DNA from: Pseudomonadota bacterium
GTDB lineage: Bacteria > Pseudomonadota > Alphaproteobacteria > Rhizobiales > Xanthobacteraceae
Reading direction: 5' to 3'
DNA length: 14,682 nucleotides
Assembly: GCA_021779635.1 (NCBI GenBank)
Contig: JAJYAH010000082.1
Span: 1-14,682, forward strand
A model generated the notes under the pieces. That model saw only the letters and a program-made list of their open reading frames with translations. It was not told the DNA's origin and did no database searches. Shown one piece after another: positions 7,413-13,996 of this stretch. Position 1 is the first letter of the stretch. Every line of letters starts with the position of its first letter. The translations under genes and the position numbers were made by a program.

Positions 7413-7619
7413 ATGACCGACGAAGATGAGCGCGAACTCCAATCCGAGCTCGCACGGCTGCAGCAGGAGCACCGCGATCTCGACGCGGCGATCGATGCGC
7501 TGCATCAATCTCCCGCGCCGGATTTGCTGCGGCTGCAGCGGCTGAAGAAGCGCAAGCTGCAGCTGCGCGACCGCATCGCCTTCATTGAAGACCAGATCAC
7601 GCCGGATATCATTGCGTAG
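7413..7619 (+). CDS. Second YdcH family (DUF465) small coiled-coil protein
   Basis: A 68-residue helical protein, MTDEDERELQ through to a PDIIA end. The helix RLQRLKKRKLQLRDRIAFIE is the DUF465 second-helix pattern, and the first helix (LQSELARLQQEHRDLDAAID) has a heptad-like spacing of Leu and Ile. The PDIIA C-terminus is usual for one alphaproteobacterial YdcH subfamily, and differs from the other YdcH gene at 6715, so the pair are paralogues of different subtypes, not a recent duplication. An in-frame upstream extension to 7179 exists, but it is low in GC at third positions and outside the family, so the ATG at 7413 is preferred although it has no clear Shine-Dalgarno. Function unknown. 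Confidence 0.83.
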   Translation: MTDEDERELQSELARLQQEHRDLDAAIDALHQSPAPDLLRLQRLKKRKLQLRDRIAFIEDQITPDIIA

Positions 7620-7623
7620 CCTT

Positions 7624-7704
7624 CGTCGTTCCGGGAGCGCGAATGAACCGAACCCCGGAATCTCGAGATTGCAGATTCGTGTCTTCGGCGCAGCCCGGGA
7701 CGCG
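7624..7704. repeat. Degenerate Bradyrhizobium-type extragenic palindromic repeat
   Basis: The stretch between two convergent genes has a nested palindrome. TTCCGGG (7629-7635) pairs with CCCGGAA (7654-7660), the perfect palindrome AATCTCGAGATT is at 7659-7670, and CAGCCCGGGACGCG (7691-7704) mirrors the CGTCGTTCCGGG at its left end. The order (GTCGTTCCGGG, CCCCGGAATCTCGAGATT, GCAGCCCGGGACG) follows the dispersed palindrome I recall from Bradyrhizobium and relatives, with mismatches in the right half, so this copy looks decayed. It lies downstream of both the second YdcH gene and the response regulator and could act as a two-way transcript end. Confidence 0.6.
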
Positions 7705-7712
7705 GGTTGAAT

Positions 7713-8090
7713 TTACCCGCCGGTCAATTCGCGTAGCACGCCTGTGACCTGTAACGGACTGTAGGGTTTCAACAGAAACCGTCCGCCTTCGGGTAGGTCG
7801 CGTTCACCCACATTGACGTGGCCGGAAGTCGCGACAATCTTGATCGGCGGCCAGCGTCCCCTGACCGCTCGGGCAAGCTTCAACCCGTCCATGGAACCAG
7901 GCATCTGGATGTCGGTGAAGACCACCGTGATATCGCGGCGCGCTTCCAGGATTTCGATCGCTCGATCGGCATTTTCGGCTTCGACAACTTCGAACCCGGC
8001 GGCGGCGATGATATCGGCCGCATCCATCCGCAACAGAAACTCATCCTCGACGATCAGCACCACGGGTCTTTTGGAATCGACAAGACCCAT
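7713..8090 (-). CDS. Single-domain (receiver-only) response regulator
   Basis: A 125-residue protein made only of a CheY-like receiver domain. Counted from the ATG at 8090, it has the acidic pair Glu15-Asp16 (VEDE), the phospho-acceptor Asp60 (VVFTDIQMPG), the switch Thr88/Ser89 (IVATSGH) and Lys108 in FLLKPYSP. No output domain follows. A GTG three codons upstream (8099) is also open, but the ribosome site AAGGAG (8106-8101) lies one base before the GTG and 10 bases before the ATG, so ATG is chosen. The family (often annotated as response regulator or CheY-like) receives phosphate from hybrid histidine kinases or HWE-type kinases. No kinase is adjacent, so its partner is unknown. It is divergent from the small-gene operon at 8359. 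Confidence 0.9.
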   Translation of the reverse strand: MGLVDSKRPVVLIVEDEFLLRMDAADIIAAAGFEVVEAENADRAIEILEARRDITVVFTDIQMPGSMDGLKLARAVRGRWPPIKIVATSGHVNVGERDLPEGGRFLLKPYSPLQVTGVLRELTGG

Positions 8091-8294
8091 GCGTCTCACT
8101 CCTTGCGAACATCAACAAGCCGTCGATTTTGTTTTAGTTCCAGCGCTGCCGAATCCGCGAACCAGGACACCGGGCAAGGGTCATCGCATCGCCGCAGGAG
8201 AACCGGTTCACGTTTCGAAAGCCGCGGCGATAAATCCAGTCGGGCGTCTCGTATTGGCGCGGTGGAAAAAGATATTCCGGCTTGTCTTGCCCGC

Positions 8295-8323
8295 TTGACT
8301 CAGAAAGAACAAAATAGGAACAT
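8295..8323 (+). promoter_or_regulatory. Candidate promoter of the small-gene operon 8359-8886
   Basis: TTGACT (8295-8300, five of six to TTGACA, and preceded by C as in the rhizobial CTTGAC -35) is followed after 17 bp by GAACAT (8318-8323, a weak -10). The predicted LexA operator at 8307-8321 overlaps the spacer and the -10, the usual place for repression by occlusion. The -10 is poor, which is common in this group. Confidence 0.45.
8307..8321 (+). promoter_or_regulatory. Predicted LexA (SOS) operator, GAAC-N7-GAAC
   Basis: GAAC-AAAATAG-GAAC exactly fits the direct-repeat LexA operator of alphaproteobacteria (GTTC-N7-GTTC, or GAAC-N7-GAAC on the other strand), with the AT-rich centre and flanking A expected of real sites. 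It ends 37 bp before the start of the gene at 8359 and overlaps a CTTGACT -35 region. Eight fixed bases would arise by chance roughly 0.4 times over both strands of this window, so position and context are what make it credible. The divergent response regulator starts 217 bp away and is less likely to be the target. Confidence 0.6.
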
Positions 8324-8358
8324 TCATTCCTGCCCTCCAGCTGTCCGGGAATTTTGCC

Positions 8359-8601
8359 ATGACCGAACCTGCCAAATCCGAGCCTGCCAATTCCGAACCC
8401 GCTTCGCTCTCCGACGTCAGCCGTTACGAGCGGGCCTGCGACGAGGCGATCGCGATGTGCGACGGCAACATGCGCAGCACCATCAAGGCGCTCATCATGG
8501 CCAATGAGTATCTGGAGGCGGAATTGCAGGATCTGCAGGCGGCGGCGTCGCACCACGGCAATACCGCAAAATTGCCGCGCGCAAAGGACGATGCCGCCTG
8601 A
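8359..8601 (+). CDS. Small hypothetical protein, first gene of a predicted SOS-regulated pair
   Basis: An 80-residue acidic, soluble protein I cannot assign to a characterised family, although the core looks like a conserved rhizobial hypothetical. The N-terminus has three tandem EPAxS units (residues 3-16), also visible as 15-bp repeats in the DNA at 8365-8409. The core from about 20 to 63 (YERACDEAIAMCDGNMRSTI, then KALIMANEYLEAELQDLQAA) is predicted helical, with two cysteines at about 28 and 34, and the tail is polar. No signal peptide or membrane segment. The start is the ATG 37 bp after a GAAC-N7-GAAC operator; no strong ribosome site is seen. The next gene follows after 33 bp in the same direction, suggesting an operon. 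Third-position GC is normal for the region, supporting a real gene. Function unknown; DNA-damage response is inferred only from the operator. Confidence 0.75.
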   Translation: MTEPAKSEPANSEPASLSDVSRYERACDEAIAMCDGNMRSTIKALIMANEYLEAELQDLQAAASHHGNTAKLPRAKDDAA

Positions 8602-8634
8602 TCGAACCGGAGCGACACAATCGGGAGCAACACC

Positions 8635-8886
8635 ATGGCCGATGTCACCTATTACGTTGCGCTGCCATTCCAGCGAGACGACGGCGGCTCGCCGGTCGCG
8701 GGCGCTGCGGAAGAATGCCAGAGTTCCTCGGGCGCGCTGCGACGCGCGGAAATCTTGTCAAAGACCGCGGGCTGCGTCGGCGCGGTCGCGTTCAGCCGCA
8801 CCGGCGATCCCCTGATCGGCGAATTCAGCGACGCGCAAATGCTGAGAAAATTTGGCGACGTGCCGGATGATCTGAGCGGGCTGTAG
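8635..8886 (+). CDS. Small hypothetical protein, second gene of the predicted SOS-regulated pair
   Basis: An 83-residue protein, MADVTYYVALPFQRDDGG onward, of no family I recognise. A beta-strand-like start (VTYYVALPF) is followed by a probable helix (SSGALRRAEILSKTAG) and then two short strands around CVGAVAFSRTGDP and LIGEF, so a small compact alpha/beta fold is plausible. No signal peptide or transmembrane segment. A GGGAG ribosome site lies about 8 bases before the ATG at 8635. It follows the gene at 8359 by 33 bp and probably shares its promoter and predicted LexA control. It ends 14 bp from the convergent epoxide hydrolase stop, with no terminator visible between them. Normal codon bias supports it as real. 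Confidence 0.75.
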   Translation: MADVTYYVALPFQRDDGGSPVAGAAEECQSSSGALRRAEILSKTAGCVGAVAFSRTGDPLIGEFSDAQMLRKFGDVPDDLSGL

Positions 8887-8900
8887 TTTCAAAATTCGTA

Positions 8901-10058
8901 TCAGCGCAATTCCCGGAAGAGGGCGTGCACCTCATCGGCGAGCAGCGCCGGCTGTTCCAGCGCCGCGAAATGCCCTCCCTTGGGCATGACGCTCCAGCGG
9001 CGAATGTCGGTGAACACGCGCGCCGCCGCGCTGCGCGGCGGCCTGAGTATCTCGCGCGGGAATTGCGCGTAGCCGGTGGGCACCGAGATGGTTTCGCCGG
9101 CGGGCAGGACCGGTGAGCCGTGCAGGCGGGCATAATAGGGCCAGAACGACGACCCGATCGCGCCGGTGAACCAGTAGAGGGCGATGTCGGCGAGCATGCG
9201 GTCCCGACTTATCGCGCTCTCGACGTCGCCACCGCAATCCGACCAGGCGCGGAATTTCTCCACGATCCATGCTGCAAGCCCGGCAGGCGAATCCGTGAGA
9301 CCGAAGGCCAGCGTCTGCGGGCGGGTGCCCTGGATCCACTGGTAACCGGTCTCCTCGCGCGTCCAGTGCGCGAGATCGCCGAGGTAACGCTTCTCTTCAT
9401 CGTTCGGATCGGGAAAGGCTGCGGCATCGCGGCCTGCGGCCATCATAAAATTGACGTGGATCCCGATCATCCGATCCTTGTGCGCATAGCCGAGCCGGCT
9501 GGTGACCGCGGCACCCCAATCGCCGCCTTGCGCGCCGAAACGGCGGTAACCAAGCACATCATGCATCAGGGTTGCGACGCAATCGGCGATTTCGGGAACG
9601 CCGAATCGCTTTTGGCCGGGCCGAAAGGACAGGCCGTATCCAGGCAAGGACGGCGCCACCACGGTGAAGGCATCGCGCGCGTCGCCACCGAAGCGGGCGG
9701 GGTCGGTGAGGCGCGGAATGATCTCGAGAAACTCGAACACCGAGCCCGGCCAGCCATGCAGCAGGAGCAGCGGCATCGGGTTCGGGCCGACGCCGGGCAC
9801 CTGCAGATAATGCAGGTCGATGCCGTCGAGCGGGACGCGGAATTGCGGAAAGACGTTGAGTGCGGCTTCCTCCGCCCGCCAGTCAAACCCGTCACGCCAG
9901 TATTCCGTAAGCTCGCGAAGATAGGCAACATCGGTGCCATAGGCCCAGGCCTCGCCGGGCGCCTGGTCGGGAAAGCGTGAACGGGCGAGGCGCTCGCGCA
10001 GGTCGGCGAGGTCGGCGTCCGGGACGTGAAGCGTGAAGGGCGTGGGTTTGATGGTCAT
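8901..10058 (-). CDS. Epoxide hydrolase (alpha/beta hydrolase with EHN domain)
   Basis: A 385-residue alpha/beta hydrolase that should open epoxides to diols in the cytoplasm. It starts with the epoxide hydrolase N-terminal domain (about 4-110: PFTLHVPDADLADLRERLAR, and RFPDQAPGEAWAYGTD), typical of microsomal-type enzymes. Active-site elements: HGWPGS (101-106) for the oxyanion hole, the nucleophile Asp180 in QGGDWGA, candidate acid Tyr308/Tyr309 in FWPYYARLHG, and the catalytic His363 in KGGHFAALEQP. The length is normal for the family. AGGA lies 4 bases before the ATG at 10058. The diguanylate cyclase ends 24 bp upstream on the same strand, so the two may be co-transcribed, an odd pairing. 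The natural substrate cannot be read from sequence. Confidence 0.92.
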   Translation of the reverse strand: MTIKPTPFTLHVPDADLADLRERLARSRFPDQAPGEAWAYGTDVAYLRELTEYWRDGFDWRAEEAALNVFPQFRVPLDGIDLHYLQVPGVGPNPMPLLLLHGWPGSVFEFLEIIPRLTDPARFGGDARDAFTVVAPSLPGYGLSFRPGQKRFGVPEIADCVATLMHDVLGYRRFGAQGGDWGAAVTSRLGYAHKDRMIGIHVNFMMAAGRDAAAFPDPNDEEKRYLGDLAHWTREETGYQWIQGTRPQTLAFGLTDSPAGLAAWIVEKFRAWSDCGGDVESAISRDRMLADIALYWFTGAIGSSFWPYYARLHGSPVLPAGETISVPTGYAQFPREILRPPRSAAARVFTDIRRWSVMPKGGHFAALEQPALLADEVHALFRELR

Positions 10059-10082
10059 GACGTCCTGCTCGTTATGTTTCCG

Positions 10083-10781
10083 TTACTTTTCATGCCGCCG
10101 TTGCGCCTTGCGCACATACATGGCTCGATCGGCCTCTTCCAGCGCCTTGCCGGCTTCGGCATGCGGGCCGAGCAGCGCGACCCCGGCGGATACGCCTGCG
10201 GTGGCGGTGTGGCCGCGAAACACGAATGTCAGCCGATCGATGGCTTGTTCCAGCGCCGCCGCCTTGGCGTGCGCGTCGGTTTCGCTGAGATGCCACAGCA
10301 GCAACGCAAACTCATCGCCTCCCAGCCGGCCGATCACATCGGAAGAACGCACCTGACGCTGCAGTTCGGCCACGATGGCCTTCAACACCTCGTCGCCCGC
10401 GGCGTGCCCAAACGCGTCGTTGATCGGCTTTAAGCGATCGACATCGAGCACGATCAGCGCGCCGCTGGCGTGATAGCGCTTGATATAGGCGATGGAGCGA
10501 TTGAGCTCGCGCTCGAACCCGCGCCGGTTGAGTATATCCAGCAGGAAATCGGTATCGGCGTGCGCCTGTAATTCGTCGATCCGCTTCAGCGCCTCTGCCA
10601 ATTCGGCCCTGAGCCGGCGAACGATCGATTTGCCATCGTTGGATGTGACCAGCAGCCGCGATGGCGACGCCGGCTGGGCCTTGCGCCGCCGGACGCGCGG
10701 CGGGGCCGCCTTGCGCCCCGCGACGCTGCCTTTGCGGCGTTTTGAGGTGCCCGAAGCGGTCGATCTTGCCTTCTTCTTCAT
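10083..10781 (-). CDS. Diguanylate cyclase (GGDEF) with a highly basic N-terminal tail
   Basis: A 232-residue soluble protein that should make c-di-GMP from two GTP. From the ATG at 10781, residues 1 to about 42 are very rich in Lys/Arg ([18 protein letters not shown] and more), like a histone-type tail. A short coiled coil at about 52-74 ([20 protein letters not shown]) then leads into the GGDEF domain (about 76-228). The active site GGDEF is intact (154-158) and the inhibitory RxxD site RSSD (145-148) stands five residues before it, so an active, product-inhibited cyclase is expected. No sensory domain or membrane segment. An ATG two codons upstream (10787) is possible, but AAGG abuts it directly and is 6 bases from the second ATG, which I prefer. 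It precedes the epoxide hydrolase by 24 bp and is divergent from purE. Confidence 0.9.
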   Translation of the reverse strand: MKKKARSTASGTSKRRKGSVAGRKAAPPRVRRRKAQPASPSRLLVTSNDGKSIVRRLRAELAEALKRIDELQAHADTDFLLDILNRRGFERELNRSIAYIKRYHASGALIVLDVDRLKPINDAFGHAAGDEVLKAIVAELQRQVRSSDVIGRLGGDEFALLLWHLSETDAHAKAAALEQAIDRLTFVFRGHTATAGVSAGVALLGPHAEAGKALEEADRAMYVRKAQRRHEK

Positions 10782-10853
10782 GGGCATCCTTGAGAGGAGG
10801 CTTGCCGGGATTCACCAAGACAGGATAGTCCATTCCGGCCCCCTTGCCACGGC

Positions 10854-10881
10854 TTGCCGAACCTTGGGCCAATCCTATAAT
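10854..10881 (+). promoter_or_regulatory. Promoter of purE-purK
   Basis: TTGCCG (10854-10859, four of six to TTGACA), a 16-bp spacer and a perfect TATAAT (10876-10881) lie 39 bp before the purE ATG. A perfect -10 is rare in DNA this GC-rich. The predicted leader is about 30 bases, too short for a riboswitch. The -35 element is the weaker half. Confidence 0.65.
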
Positions 10882-10920
10882 CCGGCCTATGTTTTTGGAT
10901 TCCCGAAAAGAATTGACCGC

Positions 10921-11409
10921 ATGACCGCGCCTGTAGCCATCATCATGGGAAGCCAGTCGGACTGGGACACCATGCGCCATACCGCCGAAACCCTGGCCGC
11001 GCTCGGCGTGGCTTGCGAAAAACACATCGTCTCGGCCCACCGCACCCCGGACCGGCTGTTCGCCTTTGCCAAGGGCGCGAAGGCGGCCGGCTTCAAGATC
11101 ATTATCGCCGGCGCCGGCGGCGCCGCCCATCTGCCGGGCATGACCGCGTCGCTGACAGAACTTCCGGTATTCGGCGTTCCCATCGAATCGAAGGCGTTGT
11201 CCGGTGTCGATTCGCTCTATTCCATCGTCCAGATGCCGGCCGGGATTCCGGTCGGAACGCTGGCGATCGGCAAGCCCGGCGCTATCAACGCCGCGCTGCT
11301 CGCCGCCGGCGTGCTCGCGCTGAACGATCCGGCGCTGTCGGGCCGACTGCTGGCCTGGCGCAAGCAGCAGACCGAAGCGGTGGGCGAGCGCCCGGAGGGA
11401 TCGGCGTGA
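10921..11409 (+). CDS. purE: N5-carboxyaminoimidazole ribonucleotide mutase PurE
   Basis: Class I PurE, 162 residues, which converts N5-CAIR to CAIR in de novo purine synthesis. The motifs are clear: GSQSDWDTM (10-18) binds the phosphate, SAHRTPDR (38-45) carries the catalytic His40, and [11 protein letters not shown] (64-74) forms the rest of the site. The C-terminal [18 protein letters not shown] is also typical. The ATG at 10921 is chosen because the family begins directly before [11 protein letters not shown]; the longer open frame upstream is antisense to the cyclase gene. It overlaps purK by 4 bp (GTGA), so the two enzymes of this bacterial two-step route are translated together. Confidence 0.97.
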   Translation: MTAPVAIIMGSQSDWDTMRHTAETLAALGVACEKHIVSAHRTPDRLFAFAKGAKAAGFKIIIAGAGGAAHLPGMTASLTELPVFGVPIESKALSGVDSLYSIVQMPAGIPVGTLAIGKPGAINAALLAAGVLALNDPALSGRLLAWRKQQTEAVGERPEGSA

Positions 11410-12509
11410 CGGCGTCCAATCAGGTGAAGCTGAAGCCCGGCGACACCATCGGAATTCTCGGCGGCGGACAACTGGGCCGGATGCTGGCGATGGCGGCGGC
11501 GCGGCTGGGCTTGCGGTGCCAGGTGTTTTCACCGGACCCGGATTCGCCGGCGTTCGATGTCGTGCTGAACGCGACATGCGCCGAATATGCCGATGTCGAG
11601 GCGCTGGAACTGTTCGCCAGCGACGTCGACGTCATCACCTACGAATTCGAAAACGTGCCGGCGGCCTCCGCGATGATCCTGGCGGCGCGCCGGCCGGTGC
11701 TGCCCGACCGGAAGATCCTGGAAACCACCCAGGATCGGCTGGCCGAAAAGGACTTCGTCACGCGGCTCGGCATCGGCACCGCCGATTACGCCGACATATC
11801 GTCGGCCTCGGCGTTGCAGACCGCGATCGCGCGCATCGGCCTGCCCGCGGTGATCAAGACCCGCCGCTTCGGCTATGATGGCAAGGGCCAGGCGATCATC
11901 CGCAGCGGCGACGATCTGGATCAGGTCTGGGAGAACCTCGCCACAAAATCCGCGATCCTCGAGGCCTTTATTCCGTTCGAGCGCGAGATCTCGGTGATCG
12001 CCGCGCGTAGTGCCGACGGCCGGGTCGAATGCTTCGACGTCACCGAAAACGAGCACAGCGACCACATCCTGAAATTCTCCCGCGCGCCGGCTGCGATCTC
12101 CGATGCGCTGGCGGCGCAGGCGCGCGGCATCGCCGAGCGGATCGCGCACGCCCTGAATTATGTCGGCGTGCTCGCGGTTGAAATGTTCGTGGTACCCGGA
12201 GATGGCGGGCCGAAGGTTCTGGTCAACGAGATTGCGCCGCGGGTGCATAATTCCGGGCACTGGACGCTGGACGGCGCCTCGATCTCCCAGTTCGAGCAGC
12301 ACATCCGCGCCATTGCCGGCTGGCCGCTCGGCAAGCCGGTCCGTCATGGCCCCGTCACCATGACCAATTTGATCGGGGACGATATCAACGACTACGAGCG
12401 ATGGCTGACGGTGCCGGGCGCGACGCTCCATCTCTATGGCAAGGGGCCGCCGCGGCCGGGCCGCAAGATGGGCCATGTGACGCAGGTCGCGCCGCCAAAA
12501 ACGCCCTGA
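11406..12509 (+). CDS. purK: N5-carboxyaminoimidazole ribonucleotide synthase PurK
   Basis: ATP-grasp enzyme, 367 residues, which uses ATP and bicarbonate to carboxylate AIR to N5-CAIR, the substrate of PurE. Landmarks: [12 protein letters not shown] (15-26) in the preATP-grasp fold, TYEFENVP (78-85), the ATP-binding Lys151 in [14 protein letters not shown] with the glycine-rich loop at 156-161, and [14 protein letters not shown] (274-287) for metal and substrate binding. The start is the GTG at 11406 in the GTGA overlap with the purE stop; the much longer open frame upstream is a shadow of purE. No clear terminator follows. The 163 bp before rpsU carry only a weak promoter candidate. Confidence 0.96.
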   Translation: MTASNQVKLKPGDTIGILGGGQLGRMLAMAAARLGLRCQVFSPDPDSPAFDVVLNATCAEYADVEALELFASDVDVITYEFENVPAASAMILAARRPVLPDRKILETTQDRLAEKDFVTRLGIGTADYADISSASALQTAIARIGLPAVIKTRRFGYDGKGQAIIRSGDDLDQVWENLATKSAILEAFIPFEREISVIAARSADGRVECFDVTENEHSDHILKFSRAPAAISDALAAQARGIAERIAHALNYVGVLAVEMFVVPGDGGPKVLVNEIAPRVHNSGHWTLDGASISQFEQHIRAIAGWPLGKPVRHGPVTMTNLIGDDINDYERWLTVPGATLHLYGKGPPRPGRKMGHVTQVAPPKTP

Positions 12510-12558
12510 TCGGGATTGAAAAAGGACCGATTTGGCCGTGCGATGGTGCTTGCGCAGG

Positions 12559-12587
12559 TGGACATTCCCGCCTTGATCTGATACATC
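12559..12587 (+). promoter_or_regulatory. Weak candidate promoter for rpsU
   Basis: TGGACA (12559-12564, five of six to TTGACA), a 17-bp spacer and TACATC (12582-12587, three of six to TATAAT) lie in the 163-bp purK-rpsU gap. It would leave a leader of nearly 80 bases before the rpsU GTG. The match is modest and rpsU could also be read through from purEK. Confidence 0.28.
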
Positions 12588-12672
12588 CGCGCGCTTGAGG
12601 TTAAGGGTCAGGCTTTTCGCCAGCTCTTTGCCTTACCAGATTCCAATCCGATCAATTGAAAGAGGATGCCGC

Positions 12673-12975
12673 GTGCAGGTTCTCGTTCGCGATAACAATG
12701 TCGATCAAGCTCTCAAGGCGCTGAAGAAGAAGATGCAGCGCGAGGGCATTTTCCGCGAGATGAAGCTCCGCGGCCACTACGAAAAGCCTTCCGAGAAAAA
12801 GGCCCGTGAAAAGGCCGAAGCGGTACGCCGCGCGCGCAAGCTCGCCCGCAAGAAGCTGCAGCGCGAAGGGTTGCTGCCGATGAAGCCGAAGCCGGTGTTT
12901 GGCGCCGGTCCGGGCGCTGAACGTGGCGCCGGCGGCCGCGGTGGTCCGGGCGCGGGCCCGCGCGGGCCGCGCTGA
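12673..12975 (+). CDS. rpsU: 30S ribosomal protein S21 with Gly/Pro/Arg-rich tail
   Basis: Small-subunit protein S21, which sits near the anti-Shine-Dalgarno end of 16S rRNA and helps initiation. The start is GTG at 12673 (read as fMet): the family begins [20 protein letters not shown] and the DNA gives exactly [15 protein letters not shown] here, with AGAGG 7 bases upstream. The S21 core covers residues 1 to about 65 ([20 protein letters not shown] and the basic [10 protein letters not shown]). Beyond it, about 68-100 is a tail of [13 protein letters not shown] and PRGPR composition, making 100 residues against about 71 in E. coli. Such tails are usual in rhizobial S21 and are probably disordered and RNA-binding. 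A monocistronic unit ended by the terminator at 13002. Confidence 0.96.
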   Translation: MQVLVRDNNVDQALKALKKKMQREGIFREMKLRGHYEKPSEKKAREKAEAVRRARKLARKKLQREGLLPMKPKPVFGAGPGAERGAGGRGGPGAGPRGPR

Positions 12976-13001
12976 TCTAAAATTTTGCAGATCCGGATTT
13001 G

Positions 13002-13035
13002 ATGACGCGGGCAGAGGTGCCCGCGTCATTGTTTT
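13002..13035 (+). terminator. Rho-independent terminator of rpsU
   Basis: ATGACGCGGGCA (13002-13013) and TGCCCGCGTCAT (13018-13029) form a perfect 12-bp stem with a 4-base GAGG loop, followed by TGTTTT (13030-13035). It starts 26 bp after the rpsU stop. It is the clearest intrinsic terminator in the window. Confidence 0.88.
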
Positions 13036-13101
13036 GACCGATGCATTTTGCCGCGCGTCGGGCTACCAATACGGCGCCAACCGCGTGAGCGTTCCGTATC
13101 G

Positions 13102-13992
13102 ATGGCCATTCCGGTTCCCTATCGCTTCCCGCCCGGAGTCTCGCGCGTCGCGAGCGTGACCGCGCCGGTCGCATTGGTCGCGATCGTGCTCTGCGGCTGC
13201 TCGATCAATCTGGGATCATTGTCGCCTTCGGACGAGCACGACCAGCCCGCGCAACTGGCCTCCCAAAGCAATATCGCCTCGCTCACCGAAGCGATCAAGA
13301 ACAACTCCAACGATCCGCAGGCCTACAACATGCGCGGCTCGGTGCTGGCGCAGGCCGGCAGGACCGACGACGCGCTCGCCGATTTCAACAAGGCGATCAG
13401 CCTCGATCCCAATTACGGCCAGGCCTTTGCCAACCGCGGACTGATCTATCGCAAGACCAAGCGGCTCGATCAGGCAATGGACGACTACAATCGCGCGCTG
13501 GCGCTCGATCCCGGTTACGCCCCGGCCTATCTCGGCCGCGGCATGGTCTACAAGGCGCGGAAGCAGGAGGCGGAAGCGCTGGAGGATTTCAACAAGGCGA
13601 TCAGCCTTCATCCCGATAATGCGGAGGCCCATTACAATCGCGGCCTGCTCTATCAGGGCGAAAAGCAGCACCAGCTCGCGATCGATGACTTCACGGTGGC
13701 GAGCGGCCTGATGCCGCAGCAGGCCGAGCCCCTGCTGGCTCGCGGGTTGAGTTATCTTGCACTCGACAGGGCAAAGGAAGCTGCGGCCGATCTTGACGAG
13801 GCGGTGCAGGCCGATCCGCAGAACGGGCAGATCTGGATCACCCGGGGGCTTGCCTATGAGCGCCTTGGCGACAGGACCAAGGCCGCCGGCTCATATGGCC
13901 GCGCCATCAACATCCGCCCCAAGGATGAAGCCGCCCGCAGCGGCTTTGCGCGCGTCGGCGGCAAAGCCGGCCAGAGCTACGAAACATTCTGA
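13102..13992 (+). CDS. TPR-repeat lipoprotein
   Basis: A 296-residue exported protein, probably a lipoprotein in the outer membrane or periplasm. The ATG at 13102 gives a signal peptide with a hydrophobic core TAPVALVAIVLCGC. The lipobox LCGC (30-33) makes Cys33 the acylation site, with an unusual Cys at -2. About six tetratricopeptide repeats fill residues 73-276, each near 34 residues with the W/G/Y-A-P pattern (ALADFNKAISLDPNYGQAFA, AMDDYNRALALDPGYAPAYL, ALEDFNKAISLHPDNAEAHY and so on). TPRs bind partner proteins, and NlpI-like lipoproteins recruit envelope enzymes; the actual partner here is unknown. A TTG at 13048 would add 18 residues but spoil the signal peptide. It lies after the rpsU terminator and ends 4 bp from the convergent gene. 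Confidence 0.88.
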   Translation: MAIPVPYRFPPGVSRVASVTAPVALVAIVLCGCSINLGSLSPSDEHDQPAQLASQSNIASLTEAIKNNSNDPQAYNMRGSVLAQAGRTDDALADFNKAISLDPNYGQAFANRGLIYRKTKRLDQAMDDYNRALALDPGYAPAYLGRGMVYKARKQEAEALEDFNKAISLHPDNAEAHYNRGLLYQGEKQHQLAIDDFTVASGLMPQQAEPLLARGLSYLALDRAKEAAADLDEAVQADPQNGQIWITRGLAYERLGDRTKAAGSYGRAINIRPKDEAARSGFARVGGKAGQSYETF

Positions 13993-13996
13993 GCTA

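Noticed and set aside
8199..8208. Palindrome GAACCGGTTC considered as a second LexA-type or other operator
   Set aside because: The half-sites are inverted and only 2 bp apart, unlike either the alphaproteobacterial direct repeat or the Bacillus-type GAAC-N4-GTTC site.
10492..10920. Upstream extension of the purE frame
   Set aside because: It is antisense to the cyclase gene and passes through the TATAAT promoter; PurE homology begins at 10921.
11013..11405. Upstream extension of the purK frame
   Set aside because: It is an out-of-frame shadow of purE; the GTGA overlap at 11406 is the usual purEK junction.
13034..13062. TTGACC hexamer right after the rpsU terminator as promoter of the TPR gene
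   Set aside because: No -10-like sequence is found at a usable spacing.
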